Source: Anderseniella sp963700735
GTDB lineage: Bacteria; Pseudomonadota; Alphaproteobacteria; Rhizobiales; Aestuariivirgaceae
Assembly (NCBI GenBank): GCA_963700735.1
Contig: CAVOYR010000005.1
Coordinates: forward strand, 186,001-250,000
Length of the DNA stretch: 64,000 bases
Direction of reading: 5' to 3'
Below, one piece after another: positions 44,320 through 54,352 of the stretch; the first letter of the stretch is position 1, and each line of letters begins with the position of its first letter. A program made the translations under genes and the position numbers. The notes beneath the pieces are model-generated. The model searched no databases. It was not told where the DNA came from and saw nothing but the letters and a program-made list of their open reading frames with translations.

Positions 44320-46002
44320 TCAAACCCTGTGGATCAGGACGTGCACGATGGGCCGTTTGCCCCATTCGGTTTCCACCCGGCGGCGTACACCAAGGCGGAT
44401 CGTATCCTCGACCACGTCATCCTGCTGGCGGCGCTTGCGCGGGATCGATTCGTAGATCTCGTCGACGGCATCCAGCACCAGTTCGTAGAACTCGATACCG
44501 GCATCGGTGTCTTCCGGCAGACCATCGAGCACCGCCTGCGGGTCATCAGCCAGCTTGCCTGCCCCGTCGATGGCCAGCGATATGGCAATCACGCCGACGG
44601 CGGACAGCTTGCGGCGCTTGCGGGCCGGGCCGTCGGTGCTCGGCACGATGATGCGGCCATCCACATGCAACCGTCCGCCGGGCACCTCGTCGATGATGAT
44701 GGCGTTGCCGGGCAGCAGCCGCAATACTTCGCCGCCCATCACCTGGCGCGTGGCAGGAACGCCACAGGCGGCGGCGAACTCCAACTGGCGCTTCAGGTGG
44801 CGCTCCTCGCCATGCATCGGCACCATCAGCTTTGGCCGCAACCAGCCATAGAGCTGGCGCAGTTCCTCCTGGCGCGGGTGACCCGATGTGTGCACCAGCG
44901 CATCATCTGAGGTGATCATGTCAACGCCCTGGGCAGCGAGCTGGTTCAGCACGCGCCCCACCGCCTTCTCGTTGCCGGGAATGGTCTTTGACGAGAAGAT
45001 CACCAGGTCATCGGCATCCAGCGTGATGTCAGGGTGGTTGTCGGCCGCGATCCGGGCCATCGCTGCGCGCGGTTCGCCCTGGCTGCCCGTGCACAGCAGC
45101 ACGACCTTCTCGCGCGGCAGGTAGCCATAATCGGTCTGGTCGCGAAAGCTGTTGGCCTGCTTGAGCAAGCCAACTTCCATGGCGGCGGCGATGGTGTTGT
45201 GCATGGCACGGCCCGCGATGACCACGTCACGGCCGTTTTCACGCGCGGCCTGTGCCACCGACGTGATGCGCCCGACATGGCTGGCAAAGGTGGTCACAGC
45301 CACCCGGCCCCTGGCCTCGCCGATGATCTGCGCAAGCGTGTTGGCGACGTCAGTTTCAGACGGCGAATGGCCTTCGCGCAGTACGTTGGTGCTATCGTTG
45401 ACCAGCACGTCCACACCTTCGTCGCCCAGCTGCTTGAGCCGGTTCACGTCCATCAGCGGCGGGATGGTGGGGGTCGGATCGTACTTCCAGTCGCCGGAAT
45501 GGAACACCATGCCGAGCGGCGTGCGGATGGCCAGAGCCGCCGGTTCCGGGATGGAGTGGGTCATCGGCACGTATTCGACGTCGAAATCGCCGGCCTTCTC
45601 GCGCCCGCCCAGCGGCACCACCCGCAACGGCACCTCGCCCAGCAGGCCTGCTTCGGAGAGCTTGCGCTTGAGCAGTTCGGCGGCGAACGGCGTGCAGTAG
45701 ACCGGGCAGCGCAGACGGGGCCACAACCAGGGAATGGCGCCGATGTGGTCTTCGTGGGCGTGGGTGACGAAAATCGCAAGCAGGTCCTTGCGCACGGCCT
45801 CGAGGTAGGTTGTGTCCGGCAGGATGACATCGATGCCCGGGTCCATCTCGTCGCCGAACTTGACGCCGAGGTCGACGATGATCCACTTGCGCCGGGAGGC
45901 CGGGCCAAGCCCGTAGGCATAGGCGTTCATGCCGATCTCGCCCATGCCGCCCAGCGGCAACAGGACGAGTTCGTTGTCCAGCTTCTTCTGCCCTGCCATC
46001 AA
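44320..46002 (-). CDS. rnj: Ribonuclease J
   Basis: The 560-residue protein has a metallo-beta-lactamase/beta-CASP fold. The metal motif HAHEDHIGAIPW (His81, His83, Asp85, His86) and the beta-CASP segments VNDSTNVLREGHSPSE, LLCTGSQGEPRAAMARIA and TSGHPRQEELRQLYGWL are clear. RNase J is a 5'-3' exo- and endonuclease for RNA turnover and rRNA maturation, standard in alphaproteobacteria beside birA. Its start overlaps the birA stop by 4 bp. A second ATG one codon in is also possible. Confidence 0.95.
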   Translation of the reverse strand: MMAGQKKLDNELVLLPLGGMGEIGMNAYAYGLGPASRRKWIIVDLGVKFGDEMDPGIDVILPDTTYLEAVRKDLLAIFVTHAHEDHIGAIPWLWPRLRCPVYCTPFAAELLKRKLSEAGLLGEVPLRVVPLGGREKAGDFDVEYVPMTHSIPEPAALAIRTPLGMVFHSGDWKYDPTPTIPPLMDVNRLKQLGDEGVDVLVNDSTNVLREGHSPSETDVANTLAQIIGEARGRVAVTTFASHVGRITSVAQAARENGRDVVIAGRAMHNTIAAAMEVGLLKQANSFRDQTDYGYLPREKVVLLCTGSQGEPRAAMARIAADNHPDITLDADDLVIFSSKTIPGNEKAVGRVLNQLAAQGVDMITSDDALVHTSGHPRQEELRQLYGWLRPKLMVPMHGEERHLKRQLEFAAACGVPATRQVMGGEVLRLLPGNAIIIDEVPGGRLHVDGRIIVPSTDGPARKRRKLSAVGVIAISLAIDGAGKLADDPQAVLDGLPEDTDAGIEFYELVLDAVDEIYESIPRKRRQQDDVVEDTIRLGVRRRVETEWGKRPIVHVLIHRV

Positions 46003-46754
46003 TCCAGTCCCTGCCTTGCTTCGATCCAGTCAATGTCGCCGGCATGATGCAACAGCGTATCGCCATCATCGGTTTCCACAAGCAATGCGCCAGAGGGCGC
46101 AAGGCCGCGGAACACGCCGGCGGCGCCGTTGGCGATCTGGACGCGGGTGCCCACACCCATGGCACGCGACGTCCAGTCCTGCGTGATGCCGGCAAGCCCG
46201 GCACCAGCGTCCCACTGCTCGATGCGCACGTCCATCGCTGCTGCCAGCAACCGGAGCATGTCACGCGGATCGATGGCGCGGCGATGCTCGGCCAGGTGCG
46301 TGGCAGGCCAGCGCGTGCCTTGCGGATGATGCGCGAGGTTCAACCCGCAGCCTATGATGGCCGCAAGACTTGCGCCCTGACCAACGGTTTCGATCAGGAT
46401 GCCTGCCGTCTTGCGCCCCGCCACCAGCACATCATTCGGCCACTTGAGTTGCACGGGCGCGCTGATGCCGGCGGTGACCACGCTGTCTGCCAGCGCCAGC
46501 CCGGCCACCAGTGACAGGCTGGCCAGCCGGTCAAGCGGCACATCCGGCACCGGTTGCAGCAGGCTGGCGTAGAGATTGCCGGGCGTGGACACCCAGTCCC
46601 TGCCCTGCCGGCCCCGGCCTGCAATCTGTTCTCCGGCTGCTACCCATACCGGGCCACGCCGGCCACTGGTATTCAGGCCAGCGGCCTCGGCATTGGTCGA
46701 GCCGACGCTGTCATGCCAGATGATGTCCGGGGCATCCCCGGCCGGGCCGGTCAC
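45999..46754 (-). CDS. birA: Biotin-acetyl-CoA-carboxylase ligase (BirA, no DNA-binding domain)
   Basis: The 251-residue protein has the biotin ligase catalytic domain, with GRGRQGRDWVSTPGNLYASLL (the GRGRxGR motif that binds biotinyl-AMP) and VQLKWPNDVLVAGRKTAGILIE. It lacks the N-terminal winged helix of E. coli BirA, so it is a group I ligase that does not repress biotin genes. Location after nuoN with RNase J following is conserved in alphaproteobacteria. It overlaps nuoN by 4 bp. Confidence 0.93.
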   Translation of the reverse strand: MTGPAGDAPDIIWHDSVGSTNAEAAGLNTSGRRGPVWVAAGEQIAGRGRQGRDWVSTPGNLYASLLQPVPDVPLDRLASLSLVAGLALADSVVTAGISAPVQLKWPNDVLVAGRKTAGILIETVGQGASLAAIIGCGLNLAHHPQGTRWPATHLAEHRRAIDPRDMLRLLAAAMDVRIEQWDAGAGLAGITQDWTSRAMGVGTRVQIANGAAGVFRGLAPSGALLVETDDGDTLLHHAGDIDWIEARQGLD

Positions 46755-48199
46755 AGGAACAGTGAGGCGGCAGCGGCATTGGCTGCAATGTTGAGCTGCT
46801 CCAGCACCAGCACCATGCCCAGCGCCAGAATGCCGGCGGTGATGGCAATGACGCGGATTTCCATTGGCGCTGTATCGAACGCGTCGACCGGCTCGTCGAA
46901 GTACATGACCTTGACCACACGCAGGTAATAGAACGCGCCCACCACAGACGACAGCACGCCGATGACAGCGAGCGTGAACATCTTGGCCTCGATGGCGGCA
47001 AGGAACACGAAGTACTTGGCGAAGAAACCGGCCAGCGGCGGTATGCCCGCCAGCGAGAACATCAGCATGGCCAGCACAAACGCCATCATCGGGTCATTGC
47101 GGGCAAGGCCCGACAGGTCCGAGATGCGTTCGACAGCGGTGCCGCGGCGGCGCATGTAGATGACGCAGGCGAACGAGCCGAGCGTCATGACCATGTAGAT
47201 GGCCATGTAGATCACCACGCCGCGCACACCGCTTTGGGTGCCGGCGGCAAGGCCGACCAGCGCATAGCCCATGTGGCCGATCGATGAATATGCCAGCAGG
47301 CGCTTGATGTTTTCCTGGCCGATGGCGGCAAACGCCCCCAGCACCATCGAGGCGATGGAGATGAACACGATCACCTGCTGCCACTGCGGCACGGCCCCGC
47401 CGAACCCGTCATGCATGGCACGTACAAACACCGCCATGGCAGCGACCTTCGGTGCCGAGGCGAAGAACGCGGTGACCGGCGTGGGTGAGCCTTCGTACAC
47501 GTCGGGCGTCCACATATGGAACGGCACGGCGGACACCTTGAAGGCCATGCCGGCGATCAGGAACACGAGGCCGAACAACAGGCCCAGTCCAATGTCGGCA
47601 CCGGCAGCCGCCTTGGCGATATCCGCGTAGGCGACGGAGCCTGCGAACCCGTAAATCAGGGATGCGCCGTACAGCAGCATGCCCGACGACAACGCGCCGA
47701 GGACGAAGTACTTCAAGCCTGCTTCAGATGACCGCGCGCTGTCACGGTTGAAGGCTGCAATGACGTAGAGCGACAGTGACTGGAGCTCGAGACCCAGGTA
47801 CAGCGCGATCAGGTCGTTGGCGGAGATCATCACCATCATGCCGACGGTGGCCAGCAGGATGAGGACGGGATACTCGAACTTGTCGAGCCGCTCGGTCTTG
47901 AGGAAGCTGGACGACAATATGAGCGCTACTGCCGCGCCGAACAGCGTCAGCACCTTCATGAATCGGGCGAACCCGTCCACGATCAAGCTGTCATGGAAGG
48001 CGCGCTCGACCCCGGTCCCTGTATTGAACAGCACAAGCACAGCGGTTACAGCCAGCGCGCCGAGTGCCAGCGAATTGACCGTGTCAGTGTTGTTGCGGCT
48101 GGAAAACACCCCAACCATAAGCAGGAGCATTGCCGCCAGGGCCAGGAAAATCTCCGGCAGGGCGGCGGTTGCGTCTGCAGTTGCCAGAATGGAGGTCAT
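46751..48199 (-). CDS. nuoN: NADH-quinone oxidoreductase subunit N
   Basis: The 482-residue membrane subunit of complex I is one of three antiporter-like proton channels. It has about 14 helices; LLAYSSIGHMGYALVGLA with the conserved lysines/glutamate region and GIPPLAGFFAKYFVFLAAI are signature segments. It is the last nuo gene; its stop overlaps the birA start. Length and order match the alphaproteobacterial operon. Confidence 0.96.
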   Translation of the reverse strand: MTSILATADATAALPEIFLALAAMLLLMVGVFSSRNNTDTVNSLALGALAVTAVLVLFNTGTGVERAFHDSLIVDGFARFMKVLTLFGAAVALILSSSFLKTERLDKFEYPVLILLATVGMMVMISANDLIALYLGLELQSLSLYVIAAFNRDSARSSEAGLKYFVLGALSSGMLLYGASLIYGFAGSVAYADIAKAAAGADIGLGLLFGLVFLIAGMAFKVSAVPFHMWTPDVYEGSPTPVTAFFASAPKVAAMAVFVRAMHDGFGGAVPQWQQVIVFISIASMVLGAFAAIGQENIKRLLAYSSIGHMGYALVGLAAGTQSGVRGVVIYMAIYMVMTLGSFACVIYMRRRGTAVERISDLSGLARNDPMMAFVLAMLMFSLAGIPPLAGFFAKYFVFLAAIEAKMFTLAVIGVLSSVVGAFYYLRVVKVMYFDEPVDAFDTAPMEIRVIAITAGILALGMVLVLEQLNIAANAAAASLFL

Positions 48200-48226
48200 G
48201 GGTTCAGGTTCCGACTGATTGATTGG

Positions 48227-49753
48227 TTATTGGCCTGCGGCCACGAGGGCTGCCCGTACCACAGCCTCGTTGGCAGCTAGCCCCGTTTGCACCTGCCCCA
48301 ACAGCCCGTCCACGGAGGCCGAGAACGCCTCCATCACCGGCGCGGGATAGATGCCGAAGAACAGCGTCGCCAGGACGAGCGGCACCAGGGTCGCTGCCTC
48401 GCGGGGCGTGATGTCCCTGATCGCTTTCAGGCTGTCCTTCTGCAACACCCCGAACACCACGCGGCGGTAGAGCCACAAGGCATAGCCCGCCGACAGGATG
48501 ACGCCGAAGGTGGCGAAGAAGGCCACCCAGGTGTTGGCCTTGTAGGCACCAGCCAGGGTGAGGAATTCGCCGACGAAACCGGAGGTGCCGGGCAAGCCCA
48601 CATTGGCCATGGTGAACAGCAGGAAGATGGCCGCATAGGCCGGCATCCGGTTGACCAGCCCGCCATAGGCGGCGATCTCGCGGGTGTGGATGCGGTCGTA
48701 GACCACGCCCACGCACAGGAACAACGCGCCGGAGATGAAGCCGTGGCTGATCATCTGGAACATGGCGCCATCGATGCCCTGCTTGTTCATCGAGAAGATG
48801 CCCATGGTCACAAAGCCCATGTGGGCCACGGACGAATAGGCAATCAGCTTCTTCATGTCTTCCTGCATCAGCGCCACCAGCGAGGTGTAGATGATGGCGA
48901 TGACTGACAGCGCAAACACCATCGGCGCGAACATTTCCGATGCGACCGGGAACATTGGCAGCGAGAAGCGCAGGAAGCCGTATCCACCCATCTTGAGCAG
49001 AATGGCGGCCAGCACGACCGAGCCTGCCGTGGGTGCCTCGACGTGGGCATCGGGCAACCAGGTGTGCACCGGCCACATCGGCATCTTGACGGCAAACGAG
49101 GCGAAGAAGGCAAGCCAGAGCCAGGTCTGCATGCCGGAGGGGAAGTTCTTCGACACCAGGATCTCGGCAATGTCGGTGGTGCCGGTATAGGCGTACATCG
49201 CCATGATGGCGAGCAGCATCAGCACCGATCCGGCAAGCGTATAGAGGAAGAACTTGAATGCGGCATAGTTGCGCCGTGCCCCGCCCCAAATGCCGATGAT
49301 CAGGAACATCGGAATCAGGCCGCCTTCGAAGAACAGGTAGAACAGCACCAGGTCGAGCGCGCAGAACACGCCGATCATCAGCGTTTCCAGCACCAGAAAC
49401 GCGATCATGTACTCCTTCACACGCTTGGTGACGGTCCAGCTTGCAATAATGCACAGCGGCATCATGGCCGTGGTCAGCAGCACGAACGGCATGGAAATGC
49501 CGTCGACGCCGAGGTGGTAGGTCATCAGGCCGCCAAGCCAGCTGACCTTGTCTTCCAGCTGGAAGCCCGGTTGCGTGGGGTCGAAACTGGACCATGCCAG
49601 CAGCGACAGCAGCAGGTTGATCACCGTGACCGACAGGGCCGTGGCGCGAATGTTGCGCCGCGCCACGTCGTCATCGCCGCGGATCACCCAGATGAACAGC
49701 GCACCGACCAGAGGCAGGAAGGTGAGCGTGGAAAGGATATACCAGCCGGTCAT
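48227..49753 (-). CDS. nuoM: NADH-quinone oxidoreductase subunit M
   Basis: The 508-residue antiporter-like subunit has about 14 helices. Visible family parts are FFEGGLIPMFLIIGIWGG, MPMWPVHTWLPDAHVEAPTAGSV and LIAYSSVAHMGFVTMG. It pumps a proton in the membrane arm of complex I. It overlaps nuoL by 4 bp and lies 27 bp before nuoN. Confidence 0.97.
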   Translation of the reverse strand: MTGWYILSTLTFLPLVGALFIWVIRGDDDVARRNIRATALSVTVINLLLSLLAWSSFDPTQPGFQLEDKVSWLGGLMTYHLGVDGISMPFVLLTTAMMPLCIIASWTVTKRVKEYMIAFLVLETLMIGVFCALDLVLFYLFFEGGLIPMFLIIGIWGGARRNYAAFKFFLYTLAGSVLMLLAIMAMYAYTGTTDIAEILVSKNFPSGMQTWLWLAFFASFAVKMPMWPVHTWLPDAHVEAPTAGSVVLAAILLKMGGYGFLRFSLPMFPVASEMFAPMVFALSVIAIIYTSLVALMQEDMKKLIAYSSVAHMGFVTMGIFSMNKQGIDGAMFQMISHGFISGALFLCVGVVYDRIHTREIAAYGGLVNRMPAYAAIFLLFTMANVGLPGTSGFVGEFLTLAGAYKANTWVAFFATFGVILSAGYALWLYRRVVFGVLQKDSLKAIRDITPREAATLVPLVLATLFFGIYPAPVMEAFSASVDGLLGQVQTGLAANEAVVRAALVAAGQ

Positions 49754-51756
49754 CCGTGAACTCCTGCAAACATGTACCAGGTGATCAGGAACACGATGCC
49801 GATCATCATGGCGAAGGCGTAGTGGTAGACGAAGCCGGACTGCAGCTTGACGATGCGGCTGGTGGCATCGGTGACACGCGCGGAAATACCGTCCGGCCCG
49901 AACCCGTCAATCAGCCAGCCATCGCCCTGCTTCCAGAAGAAACGCCCGAGCCACTTGGCGGGCCGCACGAAGATCAGGTCGTACAGTTCGTCGAAGTACC
50001 ACTTGTTGAGCAGGAACTGGTAGACCGGCTGGTGCTGGTCCGCGAGTTTCTGCGGCAGGTCGGGACGGCGGATATAGAACAGCCATGAGACCGCGAAGCC
50101 GATGACCATGGCCACGAAGGGCGACCAGATGACCCAGCCGGGCACATGGTGCATTTCCTCGACGATGTTGTTCTCCGGCGTGCGGTAGAGCGCAGTTCCC
50201 CAGAACAGCGCCTCGTCGTGTCCAATGAAATACTCCTTGAAGGCAAAGCCTGCCGCCAGGGCGCCGATAGCCAGCACGTACAGCGGCACCAGCATCACCT
50301 GCGGGCTCTCGTGGACGTGGTTCATCACGTCCCGGCTGGCGCGCGGTTTGCCATGGAAGGTCATGAACATCAGCCGCCACGAATAGAACGAGGTGAAGCA
50401 GGCCGCGATGACCAGCAGCCAGAAGGCCAGTTGCGACACGCCACCATGGGCTGCAAAGGCGCTTTCGATGATGGCGTCCTTGGAGAAGTAGCCTGCCGTG
50501 AGCGGAAAGCCGGTCAGCGCCAGTGTGCCGATCAGCATCATTGCCCATGTCACCTTCAGGTGCGGTGCAAGGCCGCCCATGTTGCGCATGTCCTGCTCAT
50601 CGGACATGGCATGGATGACCGAACCTGAACCGAGGAACAGCAAGGCCTTGAAGAAGGCATGGGTGAACAGGTGGAATATGGCCACGCCATAGGCGCCCAC
50701 GCCCAGCGCCACGAACATGTAGCCAAGTTGCGAACAGGTCGAATAGGCGATGACGCGCTTGATGTCGTTCTGGACAAGGCCGACGGTTGCCGCGAAGAAC
50801 GCCGTGATCGCCCCGATCAGCGTGACAAACGTCAATGCCGTGGGCGACAGCTCGAAGAACGGCGACATGCGCGCCACGAGGAACACGCCGGCGGTGACCA
50901 TGGTGGCAGCGTGGATCAGCGCCGACACGGGCGTCGGGCCTTCCATGGCGTCCGGCAGCCATGTGTGCAGCAGGAACTGGGCGGACTTGCCCATGGCACC
51001 CATGAACAGCAGCAGGCAGATGACGGTCATCACGTCGACGTTCCAGCTGAGGAACTGCATCGTCTGGCCGGCCTGCCCGGGGGCGGCGGCAAAAATGGTG
51101 TCGAACTCGATGGAACCGAAAATGGCGAACGTGGCGAAGATGCCAAGCGCGAAGCCGAAGTCACCGACGCGGTTGACGACGAACGCCTTGATGGCGGCGG
51201 CATTGGCTGACGGCTTCTTGTACCAGAAGCCGATCAGCAGGTAGGACGCCAGACCTACGCCTTCCCAGCCGAAGAACATCTGCACCAGGTTGTCCGACGT
51301 CACCAGCATCAGCATGGCGAACGTGAACAGCGACAGGTAGGAGAAGAACCGGTTGGGGTGCTCGTCATGGCTCATGTAGCCGATCGAGTACAGGTGCACC
51401 AAAGCCGATACGGTCGTCACCACGACCAGCATGACCGCGGTCAGCGTGTCGATGCGCAATGCCCAGTCGGCCGCCATGCCGCCGGAGCGGATGAAGTCGA
51501 GCACGTGCACCTTGTAGGTGTGTTCATGGATGGCGACGTCGAAGAACGCGATCCACGACAGCACGGCAGACATGATCAGCAAGGCGGTGGGCAGGTACTG
51601 GCCCCAGCCCGGCCCATGATGGTGGCCGCCGTGATCGTCGTGGTGGTCATGGGCAGCGTGGTCCTGTGTGCCCTTGAGCAGGGCCGTGCCGAACACGCCG
51701 GCCATAATGGCACCCAGCAGCGGCAGGAAGACGATGAGAAGGAAGATGGTGTTCAT
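49750..51756 (-). CDS. nuoL: NADH-quinone oxidoreductase subunit L
   Basis: The 668-residue subunit has the antiporter-like core with FFGWEGVGLASYLLIGFW, FLLHTWLPDAMEGPTPVSAL, and VIAYSTCSQLGYMFVALG, plus the C-terminal lateral helix that runs along the membrane arm. After the first membrane helix, residues about 32-50 form a His-rich stretch (DHAAHDHHDDHGGHHH) with eight histidines, which is additional to the E. coli protein. It lies 20 bp after nuoK. Confidence 0.97.
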   Translation of the reverse strand: MNTIFLLIVFLPLLGAIMAGVFGTALLKGTQDHAAHDHHDDHGGHHHGPGWGQYLPTALLIMSAVLSWIAFFDVAIHEHTYKVHVLDFIRSGGMAADWALRIDTLTAVMLVVVTTVSALVHLYSIGYMSHDEHPNRFFSYLSLFTFAMLMLVTSDNLVQMFFGWEGVGLASYLLIGFWYKKPSANAAAIKAFVVNRVGDFGFALGIFATFAIFGSIEFDTIFAAAPGQAGQTMQFLSWNVDVMTVICLLLFMGAMGKSAQFLLHTWLPDAMEGPTPVSALIHAATMVTAGVFLVARMSPFFELSPTALTFVTLIGAITAFFAATVGLVQNDIKRVIAYSTCSQLGYMFVALGVGAYGVAIFHLFTHAFFKALLFLGSGSVIHAMSDEQDMRNMGGLAPHLKVTWAMMLIGTLALTGFPLTAGYFSKDAIIESAFAAHGGVSQLAFWLLVIAACFTSFYSWRLMFMTFHGKPRASRDVMNHVHESPQVMLVPLYVLAIGALAAGFAFKEYFIGHDEALFWGTALYRTPENNIVEEMHHVPGWVIWSPFVAMVIGFAVSWLFYIRRPDLPQKLADQHQPVYQFLLNKWYFDELYDLIFVRPAKWLGRFFWKQGDGWLIDGFGPDGISARVTDATSRIVKLQSGFVYHYAFAMMIGIVFLITWYMFAGVHG

Positions 51757-51776
51757 GGCGTTCGATCAGGTCCCCG

Positions 51777-52085
51777 TCAGCCCTTCATCATGTTGATGTC
51801 TTCAACCGCGATGGAGCCGCGGTTGCGGAAGTAGGTCACCAGGATGGCAAGGCCGATGGCGGCTTCACCGGCCGCAACGGTCAGCACCAGCAACGCGTAG
51901 ACCTGGCCCACCATGTCGCCCAGGAACGACGAGAACGCCACCAGGTTGATGTTGACGGCAAGCAGCATCAACTCGATCGACATCAGGATGATGATGACGT
52001 TCTTGCGGTTGAGGAAGATGCCGAAGATGCCGATCGTGAACAGGATCGCGGCAACGGTGAGATAGTGTCCAAGTCCTATGGTCAT
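51777..52085 (-). CDS. nuoK: NADH-quinone oxidoreductase subunit K
   Basis: The 102-residue protein has three membrane helices with the conserved glutamates in the second and third (MSIELMLLAVNINLVAF and TVAAGEAAIGLAIL), which belong to the proton path near the quinone site. It is 2 bp after nuoJ. Length is normal. Confidence 0.97.
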   Translation of the reverse strand: MTIGLGHYLTVAAILFTIGIFGIFLNRKNVIIILMSIELMLLAVNINLVAFSSFLGDMVGQVYALLVLTVAAGEAAIGLAILVTYFRNRGSIAVEDINMMKG

Positions 52086-52087
52086 GG

Positions 52088-52705
52088 TCAGATCCCCTGC
52101 CCCGGTTTCACCTTGCGCACCTCGATGGCGGTTGCCGGCGAGCGCGCATTCTGCGCAGCGATGTCCTGGCGCTTGACGCCTTCCTTGTGGCGCAGCGTCA
52201 GCACGATGGCGCCGATCATGGCAACGAGCAGCACGAGGCCGGCCATCTGGAAGAAGAAGATGTAGCGAGTGTACAGCAGCATGCCGAGCGCCTCGGTGTT
52301 GCTGATGCCGCTTGCCGCCGATGGTGCGGGTGCTGCAATGGCCTGCAAGGCCTCGGGCGCAAAGGCCCAGCTACCGATCACCAGCGCGAGCTCGGTAAAC
52401 AGGATCAGCCCGACCACCATGCCGAACGGGGCGTAGTTGAGGATGCCGGCGCGCAGTTCGGCGAAGTCCACGTCGAGCATCATCACCACGAACAGGAACA
52501 GAACCGCCACCGCGCCCACGTAGACGACCACGAGGATCATGGCGAGGAATTCGGCACCGAGCAGGATGAACAGGCCGGCCGCATTGAAGAAGGTCAGGAT
52601 GAGAAACAGTACCGAGTGGACGGGATTGCGCGAGACAATCACCATCACCGCCGACGCGATCGCAATGGACGCGAACAGATAGAAAAATGCGGCAGCTACT
52701 GCCAT
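52088..52705 (-). CDS. nuoJ: NADH-quinone oxidoreductase subunit J
   Basis: The 205-residue subunit has five membrane helices; PVHSVLFLILTFFNAAGLFILLGAEFLAMILVVVYVGAVAVLFLFV is the typical helix 2-3 region, from about residue 29, containing the pi-bulge helix that couples redox to pumping. A C-terminal cytoplasmic tail of about 35 residues follows. It is separated by 72 bp from nuoI. Confidence 0.96.
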   Translation of the reverse strand: MAVAAAFFYLFASIAIASAVMVIVSRNPVHSVLFLILTFFNAAGLFILLGAEFLAMILVVVYVGAVAVLFLFVVMMLDVDFAELRAGILNYAPFGMVVGLILFTELALVIGSWAFAPEALQAIAAPAPSAASGISNTEALGMLLYTRYIFFFQMAGLVLLVAMIGAIVLTLRHKEGVKRQDIAAQNARSPATAIEVRKVKPGQGI

Positions 52706-52777
52706 TGCTTCAACCCCTGTCTGTCGGGCTTCGTCAGCCCAATTCCCTCTTCGTGGCGCATCCGGCCTGACCGCCGC

Positions 52778-53266
52778 TCAGCGGTACGGTGCGTCCATGG
52801 CGATGTTCGCCGCAAGTTCACGTTCCCAGCGATCTCCGTTGGCGAGCAGCTTTTCCTTGTTGAACAGCAGCTCTTCGCGGGTTTCGGTGGCAAATTCGAA
52901 GTTCGGCCCCTCGACGATGGCGTCTACCGGGCAGGCTTCCTGGCAGAAGCCGCAGTAGATGCACTTCACCATGTCGATGTCATAGCGGGTGGTGCGACGG
53001 GTGCCGTCGTTGCGGCGCGGGCCTGCCTCGATGGTGATGGCCTGCGCCGGGCAGATGGCCTCGCACAGCTTGCACGCGATGCAGCGTTCCTCGCCGTTGG
53101 GATAGCGGCGCAACGCATGCTCGCCGCGAAAGCGCGGGCTGACCGGGCCCTTCTCGAACGGATAATTGATGGTGGCCTTGGGCGCAAAGAAGTAGCGCAT
53201 CGACATGAAGAACGCGTCGATGAACTCTTTCAGGAACAGGCTTTTTGCAGCTTGGGCGAGGTTCAT
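52778..53266 (-). CDS. nuoI: NADH-quinone oxidoreductase subunit I
   Basis: The 162-residue ferredoxin-like subunit has two 4Fe-4S motifs, CIACKLCEAICP and CIYCGFCQEACPVDAI, which hold clusters N6a and N6b near the quinone end of the peripheral arm. The ATG at 53266 (MNLAQAAKSLFLKEF) is the family start; a longer frame from 53308 overlaps nuoH. It is 19 bp after nuoH. Confidence 0.97.
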   Translation of the reverse strand: MNLAQAAKSLFLKEFIDAFFMSMRYFFAPKATINYPFEKGPVSPRFRGEHALRRYPNGEERCIACKLCEAICPAQAITIEAGPRRNDGTRRTTRYDIDMVKCIYCGFCQEACPVDAIVEGPNFEFATETREELLFNKEKLLANGDRWERELAANIAMDAPYR

Positions 53267-53285
53267 GGGTTCAGGTCCAGATGGC

Positions 53286-54320
53286 TCATGGGGCGAGGCC
53301 GAAAGCAACGATGACGCCGGCCGTAATGACGACCCATGCCAGCGAGATTGGCAGGAACACCTTCCAGCCCAGACGCATCAGCTGGTCGTAGCGATAGCGC
53401 GGCACGAAGGCCTTGACCATGGCGAACATGAAAAACACCAGCAGCGTCTTGCCGAGGAACCAGAACACGCCCGGCACCCAGTTGAGCGGCGGCACATCCA
53501 GCGGCGGCAGCCAGCCACCAAGAAACAGGATGGTGGTGAGCGCACACATCAGCGAGATCGACACGTACTCGCCAAGCATGAACAGCATGTAGGGCGTCGA
53601 TGAATATTCAACCATGAACCCGGCTACAAGTTCCGACTCGGCTTCCGGCAGATCGAACGGCGGGCGGTTGGTTTCGGCCAGTGCCGAGATGAAGAAGATC
53701 ACGAACATCGGCAGCAACGGCAGCCAGTACCAGTCGAGGAACGAGCCGGGCAAGCCGAGCCAGGTTCCGATGCCGGTGGACTGGCTGGTCACGATGCCGG
53801 AGAGGTTCAGGGTTCCGGCACACATCAGCACGGTGACGATGACGAAGCCGATGGACACCTCGTAGGAGACCATCTGCGCCGCCGAGCGCAGCGCGCCAAG
53901 GAACGGGTACTTGGAGTTGGATGCCCAGCCGCCCATGATCACGCCGTAGACGCCCAGCGACGAGATGGCGAACAGGAACAGGATGCCGACATTGATGTCG
54001 GCGACGACCCAGCCTTCGCTGACCGGCACCACCACCCACGCGCTAAGCGCCAGGATGCAGGTCACCAGCGGCGCGATCAGGAACACGCCCTTGTTCGCGC
54101 CATCGGGAATGACGACTTCCTTGAACACGAACTTCAGCATGTCCGCGAACGACTGGAACAGCCCCCAGGGGCCGACCACGTTGGGGCCGCGGCGCATCTG
54201 CACGGCTGCCCAGATCTTGCGGTCGGCGTAGACGAGGTAGGCGACGATGATCAGCACCGACACCAGCAATGCCAGTGATTGCAGCACGATGAAACCGACG
54301 GTCATGAGCAGTTCGTTCAT
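53286..54320 (-). CDS. nuoH: NADH-quinone oxidoreductase subunit H
   Basis: The 344-residue subunit has eight helices and forms part of the quinone-binding chamber. Visible are VYADRKIWAAVQMRRGPNVV and SALAETNRPPFDLPEAESELVAG, with the conserved acidic residues of the E-channel. It lies 129 bp after nuoG; that spacer contains a palindromic repeat pair rather than a gene. Confidence 0.97.
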   Translation of the reverse strand: MNELLMTVGFIVLQSLALLVSVLIIVAYLVYADRKIWAAVQMRRGPNVVGPWGLFQSFADMLKFVFKEVVIPDGANKGVFLIAPLVTCILALSAWVVVPVSEGWVVADINVGILFLFAISSLGVYGVIMGGWASNSKYPFLGALRSAAQMVSYEVSIGFVIVTVLMCAGTLNLSGIVTSQSTGIGTWLGLPGSFLDWYWLPLLPMFVIFFISALAETNRPPFDLPEAESELVAGFMVEYSSTPYMLFMLGEYVSISLMCALTTILFLGGWLPPLDVPPLNWVPGVFWFLGKTLLVFFMFAMVKAFVPRYRYDQLMRLGWKVFLPISLAWVVITAGVIVAFGLAP

Positions 54321-54352
54321 TGGCCCGCCCTTTCATTACAGAACATCGCTTT

